From Pseudomonas rhodesiae (GTDB lineage Bacteria; Pseudomonadota; Gammaproteobacteria; Pseudomonadales; Pseudomonadaceae), in assembly GCF_007858255.1 (NCBI RefSeq), contig NZ_VFEU01000005.1, forward strand, positions 124,001 to 188,000: DNA of 64,000 nt. Reading direction: 5' to 3'. This document shows, one piece after another, positions 56,345-64,000 of this stretch; the first letter of the stretch is position 1, and every line of letters starts with the position of its first letter. The translations under genes were made by a program, and so were the position numbers. The notes under the pieces were generated by a model. It saw only the letters and a program-made list of their open reading frames with translations, did not search any database and was not told the origin of the DNA.

Positions 56345-58483
56345 ATGTTCGACACCCTCTCCATCCGCTTGAAAATCGTGCTGTTGTCCGGGCTTTGCCT
56401 GTTAGGGGTGATTGCGCTGGTGGTCAGCATCAACATTTACAACACCAACCAGAATGATCAACTGGTCAGTGACTCAAGCTCACGCATGCTCACTGACGGC
56501 GTGGAACAGTTGCTGCAGGCCAAGGCGGCCGAACAGGCGGTGCAGTTGCAGGAAACATTCGGCGACAGCCTGCTGGCGCTGACCGCACTGGCCGACCAGA
56601 TCAAGGACCTGCGCATCATGGCCAGCAAGCGTGGCCTGGAAGCCGGCGCGCTGCGCGAAGACATCAACCAGAGCGTGAAAACCACGTTTGATCGCAACAG
56701 CAAAGTGCTGGGTTTCTGGCTGTCGTTCGAACCCAACGCTCTGGATGGCAAGGACAGCGAATTCCTTGATGACAAGGCCCGCGCTTCCAATGAGAAAGGG
56801 CGCTTCTCCAGTTATTGGAGCCGTGCCGGCGGCGAAAGCTTGAACACCATCATGGTTGAAGAGGACCTGAACAAGACCACTCTGACCCTCAACGGTACGC
56901 CCTACAACATCTGGTACACGTGCCCACGCGACACCCGCAATACCTGCCTGCTGGAACCCTATGAAGATACGGTAGGTGGCAAAAAGGTACTGATGACCAC
57001 CATCGCATCGCCGTTGATTGTAGAAGGCAAGCTTATCGGCGTCGTCGGCGTGGACATTGCGCTGACCGCCTTGCAGGAAACCACCGACGTCGCACAAAAA
57101 GACCTGTTCAACGGGGCTGCGCACCTGGAGATTCTCTCCAGCAGCGGTCTGATTGCGGCCTACAGCGGCGAACCGGCCAGGGTCGGCAAGAATTTGATCG
57201 ACACCCTGGGTGAAGAAGGCAAGGAGATCGTGCAGTTGCTGGCAAGTGACAGCCGCATGATCCGCGAACAGGGCGACACCATCCGCGCGGTGTACCCGGT
57301 CAAACCACTCGCCGATGCCAAGCCTTGGGGCGTGGTGATCAAACTGCCCAAAAGCGTGATGCTGGCCGATAACGTCAAGCTCCAAGCGGTACTCGACGAA
57401 GCCCAGGCCAGCGGCACAATCAAGGCGCTGCTGGTAGGGGCTGCTGCCGGCCTGCTGGGCCTGCTGCTGATCTGGCTCACCGCCACCGGCGTGACCCGTC
57501 CGATCAACAGCGTGGCGGCCATGCTCAAGAACATCGCCAGCGGTGAAGGCGACCTTACGCAGCGTCTGGCCTACGCCAAAAAGGACGAACTAGGCGAGTT
57601 GGTGAACTGGTTCAACCGCTTCCTCGACAAGCTGCAGCCCACCATTGCACAGATCAAGCAAAGCATCACCGAAGCCCGGGGCACGGCGGATCAATCGTCG
57701 GCCATTGCTCGCCAGACCAGTGAAGGCATGCAAGTGCAGTTCCGCGAAATCGACCAGGTGGCCACCGCCTCCAACGAGATGAGTGCCACGGCCCACGACG
57801 TCGCCAACAGCGCCTCCAACGCCGCCAGTGCGGCGCGCGGCGCCGACCAGTCGGCCCGTGAAGGCATGCAGATTATCGAGAAGAGCACCCGCGACATCAC
57901 CACCTTGGCCGACGAAGTCAGCAAAGCGGTGGGTGAAGTCGAAGCGCTGGCGGTCAACAGCGAGCAGATCGGCTCAGTGCTGGAGGTGATCCGCAGCATC
58001 GCCGAGCAGACCAACCTGCTGGCGCTCAACGCGGCGATCGAAGCAGCACGCGCCGGGGAAAGCGGACGCGGATTCGCGGTGGTGGCCGACGAAGTGCGCA
58101 ACCTGGCCAAGCGCACTCAGGATTCGGTGGAGGAAATCCGCCAGGTAATCGAACGCATCCAGAGCGGCACCCGTGGCGTGGTGGCGACCATGCATTCCAG
58201 CCAAAGCCAGGCCCAGAGCAATGCCGGACAGATCCATCAGGCCGTGCAGGCCCTGGGCAAGATCAGCGACGCAGTTACGGTGATCAGCGATATGAACCTG
58301 CAAATCGCCAGCGCCGCCGAGCAGCAGAGCGCCGTGGCCGAAGAGGTCAACCGCAATGTCTCGGCGATCCGCACCGTGACCGAAACCCTTACCGGCCAGG
58401 CCACCGAATCGGCGGCCATCAGCAGCCAGCTCAATGCGTTGGCCAGCCAGCAGATGAAGCTCATGGATCAGTTCAAGGTTTAA
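56345..58483 (+). CDS. Methyl-accepting chemotaxis protein with large dCache domain
   Basis: A 712-residue chemoreceptor. TM1 is about residues 10-33, then a ~320-residue periplasmic domain, TM2 about 360-383, HAMP, and a signalling domain with [19 protein letters not shown]. The sensor contains [20 protein letters not shown] (a two-cysteine loop that may form a disulfide) and [13 protein letters not shown] chose the ATG at 56345 ([14 protein letters not shown]). It is monocistronic and followed by a REPIN. The ligand is unknown; the Cys loop sets it apart from the receptor at 16-18 kb. Confidence 0.92.
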   Translation: MFDTLSIRLKIVLLSGLCLLGVIALVVSINIYNTNQNDQLVSDSSSRMLTDGVEQLLQAKAAEQAVQLQETFGDSLLALTALADQIKDLRIMASKRGLEAGALREDINQSVKTTFDRNSKVLGFWLSFEPNALDGKDSEFLDDKARASNEKGRFSSYWSRAGGESLNTIMVEEDLNKTTLTLNGTPYNIWYTCPRDTRNTCLLEPYEDTVGGKKVLMTTIASPLIVEGKLIGVVGVDIALTALQETTDVAQKDLFNGAAHLEILSSSGLIAAYSGEPARVGKNLIDTLGEEGKEIVQLLASDSRMIREQGDTIRAVYPVKPLADAKPWGVVIKLPKSVMLADNVKLQAVLDEAQASGTIKALLVGAAAGLLGLLLIWLTATGVTRPINSVAAMLKNIASGEGDLTQRLAYAKKDELGELVNWFNRFLDKLQPTIAQIKQSITEARGTADQSSAIARQTSEGMQVQFREIDQVATASNEMSATAHDVANSASNAASAARGADQSAREGMQIIEKSTRDITTLADEVSKAVGEVEALAVNSEQIGSVLEVIRSIAEQTNLLALNAAIEAARAGESGRGFAVVADEVRNLAKRTQDSVEEIRQVIERIQSGTRGVVATMHSSQSQAQSNAGQIHQAVQALGKISDAVTVISDMNLQIASAAEQQSAVAEEVNRNVSAIRTVTETLTGQATESAAISSQLNALASQQMKLMDQFKV

Positions 58484-58500
58484 CAAATACCATGGGACCA

Positions 58501-58592
58501 ATGTGGGAGGGGGCTTGCCCCCGATTGCAGTGTGTCAGTCAACTCATCTGTAGCTGACACATCGCTGTCGGGGGCAAGCCCCCTCCCACCTT
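58501..58592. repeat. REPIN (near-consensus)
   Basis: ATGTGGGAGGGGGCTTGCCC and GGGGGCAAGCCCCCTCCCAC form long perfect arms around an inner inverted pair (TGTCAG/CTGACA), between converging genes. It is the cleanest copy in the window. Confidence 0.9.
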
Positions 58593-58593
58593 G

Positions 58594-59157
58594 TCAAAGA
58601 CCGGGCCAAGCCTGCACAAACGCCGCCACATCTTCCTTCGGCGCCGTACGCGGCGGGTTCTGCGGTGTGCCCAAATAGAGGAAGCCAATCACTTCCTCAT
58701 TCGTCGCCAGCCCCAAGCCCTTGGCGACGTGGGCCGAGTAGGACAATTCGCCAGTGCGCCACACCGCGCCTATTCCTTGGGCGTAAGCCGCCAGCAGAAT
58801 GCCGTGGGCGGCGCAGGCGGCTGCCAGCAGTTGTTCGGATTTTGGCACCTTGAAATGCTCCTGCAGACGCGCGATCACCACCACCACCAGCGGCGCCCGC
58901 AACGGACCATTCTGGGCCTTGTCGATGGCGGCCTGCGGGGCTTGGGGGTCTTGCAGGCGCGCGGCTTCGGCCAGCAGCGTGCCCATTTGCTCACGCGCCG
59001 CGCCTTCAACGGTGAGGAAGCGCCACGGACGCAGTTGACCGTGGTCCGGCGCGCGCATGGCGGCGGCGAAGAGCACCTCGCGCTGCGCCGGGGTCGGTGC
59101 CGGCTCCAGCAAACGCGGCACGGAAACACGGTTGAGCAAAGCGTCGAGAGCCTGCAT
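58594..59157 (-). CDS. Nitroreductase family protein (YdjA-like)
   Basis: A 187-residue FMN-dependent NAD(P)H oxidoreductase: RAPDHGQLRPWRFLTVEG forms the FMN phosphate site, and QGIGAVWRTGELSYS and EEVIGFLYLGTP are conserved C-terminal motifs. The short length matches the minimal YdjA subfamily. The natural substrate is unknown. A REPIN abuts its stop; the divergent di-haem gene lies 140 bp away. Confidence 0.9.
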   Translation of the reverse strand: MQALDALLNRVSVPRLLEPAPTPAQREVLFAAAMRAPDHGQLRPWRFLTVEGAAREQMGTLLAEAARLQDPQAPQAAIDKAQNGPLRAPLVVVVIARLQEHFKVPKSEQLLAAACAAHGILLAAYAQGIGAVWRTGELSYSAHVAKGLGLATNEEVIGFLYLGTPQNPPRTAPKEDVAAFVQAWPGL

Positions 59158-59297
59158 TGGCCACCTCCAGAAAAAAATGTGCGGTCATTCTAGCGGGAAT
59201 GAACCGTGAGTCCATCAAACGATAATTGCTCTTATTCAATCCGCCCCGCCCTGTTAGACTTTGCGCCCACCTTTTTCGCATTCGTTCAGGAAACTCG

Positions 59298-60725
59298 ATG
59301 TTCCGTTCGCTTTTTCGTCTGTCTGTCGCATGTATGGCCCTGGGCCTGACTGCGTGCGACAACGCCCCGCGCTTTACCCAGGCCGAGCCCGGTGAAGCGC
59401 GCGCCGGCGGTGCGACGACGGTAAACAAAGGCGACCAGAACGCGTTTTCCCTGCCCTCGGCCAACCTGTCACCCACGCGCCGCCTGGACTTCAGCGTCGG
59501 CAACAGTTTTTTCCGCAGCCCCTGGGTGATTGCACCGTCCACCACCACCGCCCGTGATGGCCTGGGCCCGCTGTTCAACACCAATGCCTGCCAGAACTGC
59601 CATATCAAGGACGGTCGCGGGCACCCGCCGCTGGCCGATGCGCCCAACGCAGTGTCCATGCTGGTGCGCCTGTCGATACCGGATGCACCGCCCTACGCCA
59701 AGCTGATCGAACAACTCGGCGTGGTGCCGGAGCCGGTGTACGGCGGGCAATTGCAGGACATGGCCGTACCGGGCGTGGCGCCGGAAGGCAAGGTGCGGGT
59801 CGACTACACCCCGGTCAACGTGACATTCAAAGACGGCACCGTGGTCGAGCTGCGCAAGCCGAACCTGCAAATCACCCAACTGGGCTACGGCCCGATGCAC
59901 CCCGACACGCGTTTCTCCGCCCGCATTGCGCCACCGATGATTGGCCTGGGCCTGCTCGAAGCCATCAGCGACGCGGATATCCTGCGCAACACCGATCCAA
60001 AAACCGCCGACAAAGACGCCATTGTCGGTCGGCCGAATTGGGTCTGGGACGACGCCCAGCAGAAAACCGTGCTGGGCCGGTTTGGCTGGAAAGCCGGGCA
60101 ACCCACGCTCAATCAACAAAATGTTCACGCGTTCTCTGGTGATATGGGCCTCACCACCACCCTGAGGCCCTTCGATGACTGCACCGACGCCCAAGTCGCC
60201 TGCAAACAGGCGCCCAACGGGAATGGCCCCGACGGCGAGCCGGAAGTCAGCGATAACATTCTGCGCCTGGTGCTGTTCTACACTCGCAACCTGGCCGTGC
60301 CGGTGCGCCGCGATGTCGACGCACCGCAGGTGCTGGCCGGGAAAAACCTGTTCTATCAGGCCGGTTGCCAGGGTTGTCACAAGCCGACGTTCACCACCGC
60401 CGCCGACGCCGCCGAGCCTGAATTGGCCAATCAAGCCATCCGTCCATACAGCGATTTGTTGTTGCACGACATGGGCGAAGGCCTTGCCGACAACCGCAGC
60501 GAATTCAAGGCCGGTGGCCGTGACTGGCGCACGCCGCCGTTGTGGGGCATCGGTTTGACGCAAACCGTGAGTGGTCATACCCAGTTTCTGCATGACGGCC
60601 GCGCCCGCAACCTGCTCGAAGCCGTGCTCTGGCATGGCGGCGAGGCCCAGGCGGCGCAGCAGCATGTGCTGTCTTTCAATGCCGAACAGCGCGCTGCGTT
60701 GCTGGCGTTTCTGAACTCTTTATAA
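59298..60725 (+). CDS. Di-haem c-type cytochrome lipoprotein, DUF1111 family
   Basis: A 475-residue predicted lipoprotein (lipobox LGLTAC). It carries two c-type haem sites: CQNCH at residues 98-102 and CQGCH at 357-361, with YTPVNVTFKDGTVVELRKP between. DUF1111 proteins resemble di-haem peroxidases/oxidoreductases. The ATG at 59298 was chosen over a TTG at 59226 because it starts the signal peptide. It leads an operon with imelysin and DUF1513 genes, a set linked to periplasmic iron handling in Pseudomonas. Confidence 0.9.
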   Translation: MFRSLFRLSVACMALGLTACDNAPRFTQAEPGEARAGGATTVNKGDQNAFSLPSANLSPTRRLDFSVGNSFFRSPWVIAPSTTTARDGLGPLFNTNACQNCHIKDGRGHPPLADAPNAVSMLVRLSIPDAPPYAKLIEQLGVVPEPVYGGQLQDMAVPGVAPEGKVRVDYTPVNVTFKDGTVVELRKPNLQITQLGYGPMHPDTRFSARIAPPMIGLGLLEAISDADILRNTDPKTADKDAIVGRPNWVWDDAQQKTVLGRFGWKAGQPTLNQQNVHAFSGDMGLTTTLRPFDDCTDAQVACKQAPNGNGPDGEPEVSDNILRLVLFYTRNLAVPVRRDVDAPQVLAGKNLFYQAGCQGCHKPTFTTAADAAEPELANQAIRPYSDLLLHDMGEGLADNRSEFKAGGRDWRTPPLWGIGLTQTVSGHTQFLHDGRARNLLEAVLWHGGEAQAAQQHVLSFNAEQRAALLAFLNSL

Positions 60726-60756
60726 GCTTCGCCCCAATTACAGAAGGGAGCTCGAC

Positions 60757-61821
60757 ATGTTCCGTCCCAAGTTGTTGTTCACCAGCCTGGCCGCCCTCGC
60801 CCTTGGCGCCTGTTCGCCCCAGGACCCGCAAGCCGTGACCTCGGCGGCCATCGCCAAGCAAGTGATCCTGCCTACCTACAGCCGCTGGGTCGACGCCGAC
60901 CGCCAATTGGCAGTCAGCGCGCTGGCCTACTGCCAAGGCAAGGAAAGCCTGGACACCGCCCGCGCCGATTTCCTGCACGCACAAAAGGCCTGGGCCGAGC
61001 TGCAACCGCTGCTGATCGGCCCGTTGGCCGAAGGCAACCGCGCGTGGCAAGTGCAGTTCTGGCCGGACAAAAAGAACTTGGTGGGTCGCCAGGTCGAGCA
61101 ACTGGTGGAAGCCCAGCCGCAGATCGACGGCGCCGCCCTGGCCAAGGCCAGCGTGGTTGTGCAAGGCCTGTCGGCCTACGAATACATCCTCTACGACGCC
61201 AAGACCGACCTCGCCGACAGCGCCCAGAAAGCCCGCTATTGCCCGCTGCTAATGGCCATCGGTGAGCGCCAGAAAGCCCTGGCCGAAGAGATCCTGGCTA
61301 GTTGGAACAGCACCGACGGCATGCTCGCGCAGATGAGCAAATTTCCGAACCAGCGTTATGCCGATTCCCACGAAGCGATTGCCGATCTGCTGCGTGTGCA
61401 GGTGACCGCGCTGGACACCCTGAAGAAAAAACTCGGCACGCCCATGGGTCGCCAGACCAAAGGCATCCCGCAACCGTTCCAGGCCGATGCCTGGCGTAGC
61501 CAGTCGTCGCTGCAAAGCCTGGAGGCCAGCCTCGCCGCCGCCCAGACCGTGTGGGTCGGCGTCGACAATAAAGGCTTGCGTGGCTTGCTGCCGTCGGATC
61601 AGAAAGCCTTGGCCGACAAGATCGACGCCGCCTATGCCGCGTCCCTGAAACTGTTCGCCAGCAACCAGCGCAGCCTCAACGAACTGTTGAACGACGACGC
61701 CGGGCGTCAGCAACTCAACGACCTCTACGACAGCCTCAACGTGGTGCATCGCCTGCATGAAGGTGAGCTGGCCAAGGCGCTGGGGATCCAACTGGGCTTT
61801 AACGCCAACGACGGTGACTGA
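60757..61821 (+). CDS. Imelysin family lipoprotein
   Basis: A 354-residue predicted lipoprotein (LAALALGACSP) with an all-helical imelysin (peptidase M75/EfeO-like) domain: YSRWVDADRQLAVSALAYCQG at the start, AYEYILYDAK in the middle. The GxHxxE motif of IcmP-type members was not found, so metalloprotease activity is unlikely; a ferrous-iron binding role like EfeO is the better guess. AAGGGAG lies upstream. Its stop overlaps the next start by one base. Confidence 0.88.
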   Translation: MFRPKLLFTSLAALALGACSPQDPQAVTSAAIAKQVILPTYSRWVDADRQLAVSALAYCQGKESLDTARADFLHAQKAWAELQPLLIGPLAEGNRAWQVQFWPDKKNLVGRQVEQLVEAQPQIDGAALAKASVVVQGLSAYEYILYDAKTDLADSAQKARYCPLLMAIGERQKALAEEILASWNSTDGMLAQMSKFPNQRYADSHEAIADLLRVQVTALDTLKKKLGTPMGRQTKGIPQPFQADAWRSQSSLQSLEASLAAAQTVWVGVDNKGLRGLLPSDQKALADKIDAAYAASLKLFASNQRSLNELLNDDAGRQQLNDLYDSLNVVHRLHEGELAKALGIQLGFNANDGD

Positions 61822-62921
61822 TGATGCTCAGGCGACAGGCTTTGGCGATTGGCAGCGTGCTGCTCAGCGCGCTCACTCTGGGCGGCTGGACGCTGTTCAA
61901 GCACAAGGACAACGGACCGTTGCTGCTGTCGGCGCGGGATGATGGGGACGGCAAGCACTACGCCGTGGGCTATCGCCTGGACGGCACGCGGGTGTTCGCC
62001 ACCCAGGTCGGCCAGCGCTGCCACGACATCATCAACCACCCGACGCTGCCGATTGCGCTGTTTGTGGCCCGTCGTCCGGGCACCGAGAGCTACCTGATCG
62101 ACCTGCGCGATGGCGCGCTGCTGCAAACCATCGCCTCAAACGCCAATCGCCACTTCTATGGCCACGCGGTCATCCACAAGAGTGGCGAGTGGCTGTACGC
62201 CACCGAAAACGATACCTCCGACCCCGGCCGCGGCCTGCTCGGTGTGTACAAGTTCGAGGGTGAGCGCCTGGTGCATAGCGGCGAGCTGTCCACCCATGGC
62301 ATCGGCCCGCACCAAGTGTCGTGGATGCCCGACGGCGAAACCCTGGTGGTGGCCAATGGCGGCATCCGCACCGAAGCGGAAAGCCGCGTGGAGATGAACC
62401 TCAACGCCATGGAGCCGAGCCTGGTGCTGATGCGCCGCGACGGCACGCTGATCAGCAAGGAAACTCTGGACCAGCAAATGAACAGCGTGCGCCATATGGG
62501 TATTGCCAGCGATGGCACGATTCTGACCGGGCAACAGTTTATGGGCCCTTCCCAGGAGCGCTCCGAACTGCTGGCCATCAAGCGTCCCGGACAACCGTTC
62601 GTGGCGTTTCCCGTGGCCGATGCGCAGCTGCAAGCCATGGGGCATTACACCGCCAGCGTGGCCGTGCACAGCGAGTTGCGCTTGGTCGCCTTGACGGCCC
62701 CGCGCGGCAATCGCTTCTTTATCTGGGACATGGACAGCGGTGAGCTGCGCCTGGACGGCCCACTGCCCGACTGCGCGGGCGTGGGAGCGGTGGCGGATGG
62801 CTTTGTGGTCACCTCGGGCCAGGGCCGTTGCCGCTTCTACGATTGCCGGCAGAAACAGTTGGTCGCTAAACCGTTGGAATTGCCGGCCGGGCTTTGGGAT
62901 AACCATCTGCACCTGGTCTGA
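61821..62921 (+). CDS. DUF1513 family periplasmic protein
   Basis: A 366-residue protein with an N-terminal twin-arginine-like signal (MLRRQALAIGSVLLSALTLGG) and a beta-propeller-like body: HDIINHPTLPIALFVARRPG, GEWLYATENDTSDPGRGLLGVY, HGIGPHQVSWMPDGETLVVANGG. DUF1513 follows imelysin and DUF1111 genes in many Pseudomonas genomes. The start shares one base with the imelysin stop (TGATG). Function unknown; Tat export would suit a folded cofactor protein. Confidence 0.85.
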   Translation: MMLRRQALAIGSVLLSALTLGGWTLFKHKDNGPLLLSARDDGDGKHYAVGYRLDGTRVFATQVGQRCHDIINHPTLPIALFVARRPGTESYLIDLRDGALLQTIASNANRHFYGHAVIHKSGEWLYATENDTSDPGRGLLGVYKFEGERLVHSGELSTHGIGPHQVSWMPDGETLVVANGGIRTEAESRVEMNLNAMEPSLVLMRRDGTLISKETLDQQMNSVRHMGIASDGTILTGQQFMGPSQERSELLAIKRPGQPFVAFPVADAQLQAMGHYTASVAVHSELRLVALTAPRGNRFFIWDMDSGELRLDGPLPDCAGVGAVADGFVVTSGQGRCRFYDCRQKQLVAKPLELPAGLWDNHLHLV

Positions 62922-62948
62922 ATATCCCGACAGATTCAAGCGCCCTTT

Positions 62949-62976
62949 GGAACCGTAACGCGCGAATGGTCACTCA
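62949..62976 (+). promoter_or_regulatory. hrp box (HrpL-type ECF sigma promoter)
   Basis: GGAACC, 15 bases, then TCACTCA: the consensus GGAACC-N15/16-CCACNNA with one mismatch. It lies 35 bp upstream of the next ATG, the normal distance for HrpL-driven type III secretion genes. Confidence 0.82.
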
Positions 62977-63011
62977 GCAGATTCATATCAGTACGACATC
63001 TCGAGGTGACC

Positions 63012-64000
63012 ATGACGATCAGCAGTCCCCTATCCCGCCATTTCTCCCAGGTGCTGACGCCAGCATCGGTTAACCGGACCGATGCAAGATCCACTATTGA
63101 GAAACAATCTTCCTGGGGAATGGAAAACCCAGGCACTAGTGCTAGAGCGTTCGCAAGTACATTCACCAGCGCGGTTATCGAAAGCAATCACCGCGCGCTC
63201 AGAGACCCGCATTCACCACTGAAAAACCCGGACACGCAGGGGACGATGGCAAATAAGGCCAACACGGCTTCACTCAGTGAGAAAAATACTGACTTTGCCC
63301 CCACCGCTGCTACGGGACGGCCGCAAGGCGACCATCGCACGGCAGAACAGATTATCAGCGAAAATCCCATTTTGAATAACCTGCCCTCGTCTGTCTCGAA
63401 GGAGGCGATGTTCAAGCATCTGAGTGACTGGACCAGCAGTAATCCGGATCCAGAGAAACGAGCAGATGCAGCCTTCAATGCCGCACGCCTGTTCAATTAC
63501 ATTGATGGGCTCGAAGCGAAGCAATCCGCTCGAGGCGACAGCAAGCAAGGTGACGGCAAGATCAAGGGTGAGTACTGGTCCCCGCTCCCGCCGCCCTTCG
63601 ATGAGGTCTCGATCGAAGAAAATTCCGAGGCCGCTCTGGTTAAAAAATTCAGCGAAGAGGGTTACGCCGCCTTGGGCAATCAAGGCGCACCGCTTGCCTC
63701 AGAGAATGAAAAAGCCGCTGAGACAATCCCGACTTCGGCTTCCGGGCGGCCTGAAGGCGATGGACGCACGGCGGATCAAATTCTCAGCGCGAATCCGATC
63801 GTTGCCCGGTTGGAATCATCCTTGGCAAAGCAACCTGGTGGCGCTAAAACGTTGGAGAACCTCAAAGCGCTGACAGGCGATTGGAGCGAGAACAATACGA
63901 ATGCCGACTCGCGTGCCGACGCCGCGTACAACATCGCGAAAGTAGCCAACTATTTTGACGCAAACCCCACCTACAATCGGCTTGATGAGGCGTTTGATAA
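63012..64000 (+). CDS. Type III secretion substrate candidate, HrpK-like (3' end beyond window)
   Basis: Open from the ATG at 63012 to the window end: 329 codons, truncated. GAGG lies 5 bases before the ATG and an hrp box 35 bp before it. The N-terminus (MTISSPLSRHFSQVLTPAS) fits P. syringae secretion rules: Ile at position 3, no acidic residue before Asp24, 10 serines in 50. Two related repeats occur at residues ~98-168 and ~241-318: GRPQGDHRTAEQIISENPI and GRPEGDGRTADQILSANPI, each ending in a RADAAxN...NYxD element. No signal peptide or TM is seen. From memory these motifs recall HrpK translocator-like proteins; the assignment is tentative. GC looks lower than in neighbouring genes. Confidence 0.72.
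   Translation, partial: MTISSPLSRHFSQVLTPASVNRTDARSTIEKQSSWGMENPGTSARAFASTFTSAVIESNHRALRDPHSPLKNPDTQGTMANKANTASLSEKNTDFAPTAATGRPQGDHRTAEQIISENPILNNLPSSVSKEAMFKHLSDWTSSNPDPEKRADAAFNAARLFNYIDGLEAKQSARGDSKQGDGKIKGEYWSPLPPPFDEVSIEENSEAALVKKFSEEGYAALGNQGAPLASENEKAAETIPTSASGRPEGDGRTADQILSANPIVARLESSLAKQPGGAKTLENLKALTGDWSENNTNADSRADAAYNIAKVANYFDANPTYNRLDEAFD

Noticed and set aside
59219..59240. Possible Fur box before the di-haem lipoprotein gene (CGATAATTGCTCTTATTC)
   Set aside because: Only the left half matches the 7-1-7 pattern; the right half is poor. Not strong enough to list, although iron control is plausible.

Overview
The window looks like the chromosome of a fluorescens-group Pseudomonas. 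The evidence is high GC; OprD, MvaT, GltR/GtrS and HexR-type Entner-Doudoroff control; a pykA/enoyl-CoA hydratase/ferredoxin reductase/fumarase block in an order I recall from P. aeruginosa; and many copies of the GTGGGAGGGGGCTTGCCCCC REP/REPIN repeat. Nearly all of it is core genome. The exception is the last ~1.05 kb, where an hrp-box promoter drives an open, less GC-rich gene with the look of a type III secretion substrate. This is probably the edge of an hrp/rsp-type secretion locus that continues beyond the window. No rRNA, tRNA, CRISPR array or insertion sequence was seen.

Layout. 0-4.9 kb: membrane cold-shock-domain protein, SlyX, HIT protein, OprD-family porin, MscS channel, YajQ. 4.9-15.9 kb: ketopantoate reductase, orphan sensor kinase coupled to a PduO-type cobalamin adenosyltransferase, Nudix-ThiE fusion, ArgJ, SecA, DciA-like DUF721 protein, HerA/YjgR ATPase. 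16-23.4 kb: Cache chemoreceptor, overlapping glycosyltransferase/DUF2334 pair, small conserved protein, PurU, MvaT, exonuclease I. 23.6-30.2 kb: a tight six-gene envelope operon (RDD, SpoIIM-like, DUF4129, DUF4350, MoxR ATPase, DUF58). 30.3-36.4 kb: PilZ protein, TPR lipoprotein, pyruvate kinase, enoyl-CoA hydratase, ferredoxin reductase, class I fumarase. 36.6-41.2 kb: DctB/MifS-type kinase and sigma-54 activator, followed by an MHS-family dicarboxylate/2-oxoglutarate-type permease whose promoter has a -24/-12 element and two matching 18-bp activator sites. 41.5-44.1 kb: flavin reductase, small protein, monooxygenase-like protein, and an AraC regulator behind nested inverted repeats.

44.2-50.5 kb is the glucose module: gtrS, gltR, glk and edd on the minus strand, divergent from gap, with two perfect TTGT-N7-ACAA HexR operators between edd and gap. 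50.6-55.7 kb is a haem/iron surface-signalling cassette: Fur box, ECF sigma, FecR-type anti-sigma, TonB-dependent receptor with an STN domain, haem oxygenase. 55.8-62.9 kb: DUF454 protein, second Cache chemoreceptor, nitroreductase, and a periplasmic operon of di-haem DUF1111 lipoprotein, imelysin and DUF1513 protein. 62.95-64.0 kb: hrp box and the truncated type III substrate candidate with two ~75-residue repeats.

Starts were chosen from ribosome-binding sites and family N-termini; several are GTG. All functional calls come from reading motifs, because no database search was possible.
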